Origin: Gemmatimonadota bacterium
GTDB lineage: Bacteria; GCA-2686955
Length of the DNA: 8,049 nt
Direction: 5' to 3'
Assembly (NCBI GenBank): GCA_026991065.1
Contig: JALXCG010000130.1
Coordinates: forward strand, 1 to 8,049
Program-made: the position numbers and the translations under genes
The notes under the pieces: model-generated
Database searches by the model: none
Told to the model about the DNA's origin: nothing
The model's input: the letters and a program-made list of their open reading frames with translations, nothing else
In this document: one piece after another, positions 6,963-8,049 of the stretch
Layout: every line of letters begins with the position of its first letter
Numbering within the stretch: position 1 is the stretch's first letter

Positions 6963-7196
6963 CTAATCGCGTAGCTTCTCCAGGGCTTGCAGCCGCTCTT
7001 GAGCGGTGTGAGCCGCTTTGGTATCGGGGTAGCGGTCCAGGACGCGCTGGTAGAGTTGAGTGGCATGGGAGTAGTTGCCCTGAGCCTCTTCGAATTGGGC
7101 ATTGCCGATCATCTCTTCCGCCTTCCCTTCAGCGCCGGCACAAGCGGCCAGGAGCAGCGGCAGCAGGACAATCCAGGTCAGGGCGAGGCGTTTCAT
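6963..7196 (-). CDS. Small lipoprotein with a single TPR-like repeat
   Basis: This 77-residue protein begins with a lipoprotein signal peptide: basic M-K-R, a hydrophobic core to about residue 16, and the lipobox L16-A17-A18-C19, so C19 should be lipidated after cleavage. The mature part is about 59 residues. Residues 31-57 (G-N-A-Q-F-E-E-A-Q-G-N-Y then A-T-Q-L-Y-Q-R-V-L-D-R-Y-P-D) have the spacing of one tetratricopeptide helix pair, as in BamD- or YbgF-like proteins, and a third helix follows (A-A-H-T-A-Q-E-R-L-Q-A-L). No enzyme motif is present; it is probably an envelope protein-protein interaction module. The start has an excellent AGGAG seven bases upstream. The frame remains open far to the right, but that part is antisense to the secreted hydrolase gene and has no signal sequence. 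The gene converges with the SDR gene and diverges from the hydrolase. Confidence 0.85.
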   Translation of the reverse strand: MKRLALTWIVLLPLLLAACAGAEGKAEEMIGNAQFEEAQGNYSHATQLYQRVLDRYPDTKAAHTAQERLQALEKLRD

Positions 7197-7231
7197 CTTG
7201 TTTCTCCTGTTCGGGATCCATTTCGAGGCTT

Positions 7232-7247
7232 CGCCGGGAACTCGGCG
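7232..7247 (-). repeat. Short hairpin upstream of the small lipoprotein
   Basis: CGCCG at 7232-7236 and CGGCG at 7243-7247 form a five-base stem with a six-base loop, about 35 bases before the lipoprotein start. It may lie in that gene's leader. It is short, and GC-rich DNA gives such stems by chance. Confidence 0.2.
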
Positions 7248-7253
7248 GGACAT

Positions 7254-7287
7254 CCAGGTTAGACTGTTGTTGAAGCAAGTTACCTGG
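7254..7287. repeat. Inverted repeat CCAGGT-N22-ACCTGG in the divergent intergenic region
   Basis: Six-base perfect arms at 7254-7259 and 7282-7287 are separated by 22 bases, with centres 28 bases apart. The repeat lies in the 117-base gap between the divergent lipoprotein and secreted hydrolase genes, where an operator would be placed. Beyond the perfect core the arms match one further base after a mismatch. No clear -35/-10 pair is visible nearby, so regulation is only a possibility. Confidence 0.25.
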
Positions 7288-7313
7288 CTGGCATTTCCTG
7301 ACCCGGAGTCGCG

Positions 7314-8049
7314 ATGAATAACTCGAAGTCGTGTTTGGCTGTTCTTGTTGGGAGCGTTTTCTTGAGCATGTCGGCCGCGCCGGCGGATGAGTTGATACGG
7401 GTGGATCTCATCTCCTCCTACGATGGAGCGGCAACCTGGTCCCTGGTCAATATACCGGACTCCTATGTGCCGGGCACTCCGGTTCCTCTGGTGATCGGCT
7501 GTCACGGCATGGGGGGCTCGGCGGATGATGCAATCACTTTTCTCGCCGGACCGACCAGTCAGCGTGGCTGGATTCTGGCGGCGCCGCAGACTCACGGCGA
7601 GCGATCCGACGGCGAGACTTCGCTCGCCGCACGTGCCGCGCAGCATGATCTGATCGATCTTCTGCAATACTGCATGGACAATTACGACATCGACGCGGAT
7701 CGCGTGTATCTCAGCGGCGCATCCATGGGCGGAATGCAGACTTCGATCAGCGCGGCGAAATACCCGGATGTTTTCGCTGCCGCGTGGGAGTGGATGGGGC
7801 CAGCCGATATGGAAGTGATTTGGTACGAGCTGGACGGCTCCTTTCTGTTCCAGGAACTGGCGGATGAATCGGTGATCGAATGCGGCGGGAAGCCGGATGA
7901 GCAGCCGTTCGAGTATCGCCGCCGGTCGGCCACGGAATACGCCATGAACCTTCGCACGGTGCCGTTCAAGATCGGGCATGGACGCACAGATATACTGGTT
8001 CGTCCCCATCATGCCAAGGACCTGGATCGGGCAATTCGCGCCTACGACC
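7314..8049 (+). CDS. Secreted alpha/beta hydrolase (prolyl-oligopeptidase/PHB-depolymerase-like esterase), 3' end missing
   Basis: An open frame of 245 codons runs off the right edge. The N-terminus looks like a Sec signal peptide (hydrophobic about residues 7-20, cleavage probably after A22-P23-A24), so the enzyme should be exported. The mature part is an alpha/beta hydrolase: H-G-M-G-G at 64-68 for the oxyanion hole, and nucleophile S137 in L-S-G-A-S-M-G-G-M. I-G-H-G-R-T-D at 220-226 supplies the likely catalytic Asp D226, followed by H232/H233 in R-P-H-H-A. The layout resembles secreted esterases of the PHB depolymerase/feruloyl-esterase and S9-like group; the substrate is undetermined. 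The true catalytic His, and any C-terminal binding or sorting domain, are beyond the window. GGAG lies five bases before the ATG. It is divergent from the small lipoprotein. Confidence 0.88.
   Translation, partial: MNNSKSCLAVLVGSVFLSMSAAPADELIRVDLISSYDGAATWSLVNIPDSYVPGTPVPLVIGCHGMGGSADDAITFLAGPTSQRGWILAAPQTHGERSDGETSLAARAAQHDLIDLLQYCMDNYDIDADRVYLSGASMGGMQTSISAAKYPDVFAAAWEWMGPADMEVIWYELDGSFLFQELADESVIECGGKPDEQPFEYRRRSATEYAMNLRTVPFKIGHGRTDILVRPHHAKDLDRAIRAYD

Noticed and set aside
7197-8012. Upstream extension of the small lipoprotein frame (to 349 codons)
   Set aside because: The extension is antisense to the exported hydrolase and would bury a good ribosome-binding site, signal peptide and lipobox in the middle of a protein.

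Overview
This is a GC-rich bacterial chromosomal window (by eye clearly above 60% G+C) with densely packed genes and no mobile, phage, CRISPR or RNA-gene signatures. Several genes have clear Shine-Dalgarno sequences. An Sec-exported hydrolase, a lipobox-bearing lipoprotein and an hflK/hflC pair suggest a Gram-negative-type bacterium. No gene here fixes the phylum. No gap between genes exceeds about 155 bases.

Left two thirds (1-6012, minus strand). Six genes read leftwards, in transcription order: a long-form Xaa-Pro aminopeptidase (M24B), the adenine DNA glycosylase MutY, the membrane-anchored FtsH regulators HflK and HflC, a 3-methyladenine DNA glycosylase (AAG/MPG family), and the start of an HGGG-type alpha/beta hydrolase that runs off the left edge. 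Gaps are about 53, 99 and 51 bases. hflK/hflC and mpg/esterase each overlap by four bases (ATGA). The layout looks like one transcription unit that mixes peptide turnover, membrane protein quality control and base excision repair. This is an inference from spacing; there is no expression evidence.

Intergenic 6013-6167. This 155-base gap separates the minus-strand cluster from a divergent plus-strand gene and is the obvious place for back-to-back promoters. Only weak promoter-like matches are visible.

Right third (6168-8049). A classical NADP(H)-type short-chain dehydrogenase/reductase (plus strand) converges on a tiny 77-residue lipoprotein with one TPR-like helix pair (minus strand). That lipoprotein is divergent from a secreted serine hydrolase (plus strand) that runs off the right edge. 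The 117 bases between the last two genes hold a CCAGGT/ACCTGG inverted repeat and a small hairpin.

Most of the window is ordinary housekeeping and accessory metabolism. I do not see strong evidence for a new system. The points most worth checking are the pairing of two DNA glycosylases around hflKC, the translational coupling of mpg to an esterase, and the minimal TPR lipoprotein opposite a secreted hydrolase.
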